Below are positions 61,701-64,000 of a DNA stretch of 64,000 bases, in pieces. This stretch comes from Apostichopus japonicus (Eukaryota > Echinodermata > Holothuroidea > Aspidochirotida > Stichopodidae). The notes under the pieces are model-generated. The model saw only the letters and a program-made list of their open reading frames with translations, did no database searches and was not told the origin of the DNA. Within the stretch, counting starts at the first letter, position 1. The number at the start of each line of letters is the position of its first letter. Location: the NCBI RefSeq assembly GCF_037975245.1, contig NC_092561.1:11527001-11591000 (forward strand). The letters are read 5' to 3'. The position numbers and the translations under genes were made by a program.

Positions 61701-62254
61701 CTTTATGAGACCTACCCCTCTGGTTTAAAGGTTTGAATAATGCAAGAGAAGGCATTGCTAGCCACCATGAAGGGGTAAGGTGAATCTCACAACATTTATA
61801 TTTCGTAATAAAACATTAAAAATTTATATTTTGACTTACTTTCTGATAAATCGCCATTGAATTTGGCACCTGTTTCATGGCTCCTAAAAGTGCCGTTAAA
61901 TTTGCAGTGAACTTGACCTCGCTACAGGAGAAAATCTCATTTTTGGTAAAATTGGCTAGATTAGATTATGCTCTTTTCATTGATACCAATTTTGCAATTG
62001 GAAATGCACTAGTCTTGTCAATAATCAAGGTATTAACTTTCGGCGAAACACAGCGTTATGTAATACAGAAGTTAGGACTTTGTATTGGCTCTGCATGTAC
62101 ATGTAATGATGTACATTGCTTTACTTCATGGAAAACTATAGTGTACACACCTCATACTTCATAGTCATTATATTACTATAGCCCTGAAATACAGGAGCCG
62201 AAAATGCTCATCTTCTTTCAACTCATTATGCAAGCTCCGAAGATGAAGTGTAGC

Positions 62255-62960
62255 CTAGGAAAAAATTACCTCACACTAACCACGGCAATATACCACCCTT
62301 TTTCCATGGTATAAACTGTGGTACAATACAACAATTTGACAAGGGTATTTTGGTCCTATGGATGCGGTTTACCACATTTTTACCATGGTTTTTATCACTT
62401 TCTATTTCATCTTCACCATGGTTTTATCTCAAATTGACCCAATGTGTACTATGGCATTACAGTACCATACTGTAGTTTTACCCTAGTACTTAACTCACTT
62501 TTACCCTATAGCTGTACCAAAATTTTACCCTAATGGTTTTACCCTAATTGTACCACAGTTGCACCCTAAATTTACCAGAGTTGTATCCAATTGCACAACA
62601 GTTTTCCCTACTTGTCTTGACTATAATCAGTACACCACAAATTACCTTAAATTTCACCCATTGGTGGATTGTATCATAATTGGGCTAGTTGAAACATAAA
62701 CAAAGCAACTCATACTGTATGTCATGATGTCACATGTATATTATAGCGTACTATTTTATATGCACCAGATTTGGTCAATATGCTGCAGTCAAAACATGCA
62801 TGACAACAATATAAAGGTGAAACAGTTTTACAGTATATATGGTATGAACAGTTTTTGTCAAGTAAAATAAGTATGTACCATAATATGGCTAATGTGGCAA
62901 AGTTACCATGTGTTACCCCAATTTAACCATAGTTTACCACTGTAAGACTAGGGTACATTT
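62255..62960. repeat. Degenerate TTTACC/ACCATGGT-rich repeat
   Basis: Many near-copies of TTTTACCCTA, GTACCACAGTT and ACCATGGTTTT at irregular 12-25-bp spacing occur in 62270-62660, and again at 62875-62960 (AAGTTACCATGTGTTACCCC, AACCATAGTTTACCAC). This looks like a low-complexity or MITE-type element built from short ACC.TGG-type words. The boundaries are unclear. Confidence 0.55.
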
Positions 62961-63279
62961 CTTTTGCTGTTACAAGCTATATATAATTTTTTCTGATTTT
63001 TCAAGATTTGCATCTGGTTTGCCTCTTAAACATCTAACTAGGCGACAGTAAATTTTCGTAAACGGGGCATGGTCATTTCACCAACATTACTACTGTACAT
63101 CCAAACCTGAAGTTTTCATTTGACATTGAATCTCGACAATTGCGAAATACGACGGAAAACTTCAACGAAGCAAAGATATAATACGGATAATTCACAATGA
63201 TATCGCACACTCCAATAGCAATGTATACATGTACAAACAGTACGCTTATTACACCTTATAACACAGGCATGTATGCAGT

Positions 63280-63650
63280 GTACAACATGGTACTCCTACA
63301 CACCAAATATGAGAGTGGTCAAGGCTTCTCTTCTTGAGATATTGTGTTGTAGCTCAAGGTGACACACACACTCACGAATGTTTGTATTACATTCAGACCG
63401 AGGACCCCATTGTATTTTCCATTGTTCAAATCCACGTACCCTAACGTTAACAATACCCCATATGATAGAATTCTTATGAGGACGTGCTGATTCTTTAGAA
63501 ATCACAACCGAGGACCTGGAATTCTTTTGTTCAAGTCCTCGGTCAGAATACAAAACAAACGCACATACACACACACACACACACACACATCCGGCTGGAT
63601 GACTAAATAGGTTACGATTATCATCAAAACCAAAAATGCAATGTATTTTA
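63280..63650. repeat. Dispersed-repeat fragment and (AC)n microsatellite
   Basis: 63290-63370 matches the 'TACTCCTACACACCAAATATGA...CTTCTTGAGATATTGTGTT' part of the 145-bp family at 40140. (AC)n with about 13 dinucleotides spans roughly 63564-63589, followed by GGTTACGATTATCATC as at 41047. Between them (63390-63545) is an imperfect inverted repeat: CAGACCGAGGAC...GTCCTCGGTCAG. Confidence 0.7.
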
Positions 63651-64000
63651 AAGTTCACTTTTTTTTGGATGTTCTAAGAATAGCCGCAGTCATTTATACC
63701 GACCCAAGGAAAGAAGGGTGTTCAACTGTTGGCTAAATGAACACGCATATTCTAGTCTAAGCCATGTTTGCAGTTATTGCAAACATTGCAAAAAGGAACG
63801 AGTGTTGGAACAAAGGTAAATACACCTAAATAACTAATTAGTCATATTTCAATTGTGTCGCAAAAATGGACATCATTACCAAACAAAAACCAATGGGCTC
63901 CATATTCAGAACAGCTTTAACCTATGAATGAAAATACAGTACCTTGACAGTTTGACTTTACATACAAACATCCTATCATTTAACCAGTATATATGGTCAT

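Overview
The window is AT-rich, intron-rich animal nuclear DNA. It holds most or all of one gene on the minus strand, embedded in mobile elements and tandem repeats. An invertebrate deuterostome, most likely an echinoderm, is suggested by the CR1/Jockey-type LINE, the tRNA-Ser-headed SINE with a Deu-like core, several hAT-type elements and many dispersed TGACCTTTGACC-type repeats. That assignment is inference from repeat style, not from a marker gene.

The gene encodes a single-pass, receptor-type protein tyrosine phosphatase, most like the R3 group (PTPRB/PTPRJ/PTPRO/PTPRH/PTPRQ, Drosophila Ptp10D). I assembled 26 exons by hand from about 53353 down to 5166. Every junction is AG/GT, the phases agree at every join, and the 26 exons total 4614 nt (1537 codons plus stop). 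One further upstream exon (53556-53644) offers an in-frame ATG and is tentative; with it the protein is 1558 residues, and that numbering is used below. The order is: tentative signal peptide, Ser/Thr-rich mucin-like segment with six 19-residue repeats, about eight fibronectin type III (FN3) modules on phase 1-1 exons, an R3-type membrane-proximal region, one transmembrane helix, and one complete catalytic domain (KNRY, WPDHGVP, HCSAGCGRTG and QTEQQ all present). The tail is short. The protein would be a cell-surface glycoprotein that dephosphorylates phosphotyrosine on the cytoplasmic side.

Layout: 1-5165 is the 3' flank and 3' UTR with dispersed repeats. 5166-25681 holds the transmembrane and phosphatase exons. 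The last intron carries a 7.36-kb 66/70-bp satellite, and other introns carry two abutting hAT elements (15392-17488), a truncated LINE (18619-19838) and DR1-containing repeats. 26657-53353 holds the extracellular exons. Their introns carry a SINE, a foldback array with tRNA-Thr-like ends, a 60-bp satellite, a partial exon duplication, a 1.7-kb foldback element with an 8-bp target duplication, and 33-, 29- and 8-bp satellites. 54000-64000 is upstream sequence with a weak promoter candidate, hAT-like non-autonomous elements and other repeats, with no further gene that I can support.

The most unusual feature is that several repeats touch the gene's 5' splice sites. A 24-bp satellite copies a complete exon end plus donor eight times in frame inside the phosphatase domain. 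The 7.36-kb satellite starts 17 nt beyond a donor. A foldback element sits 7 nt beyond another. A third donor with part of its exon has been duplicated.
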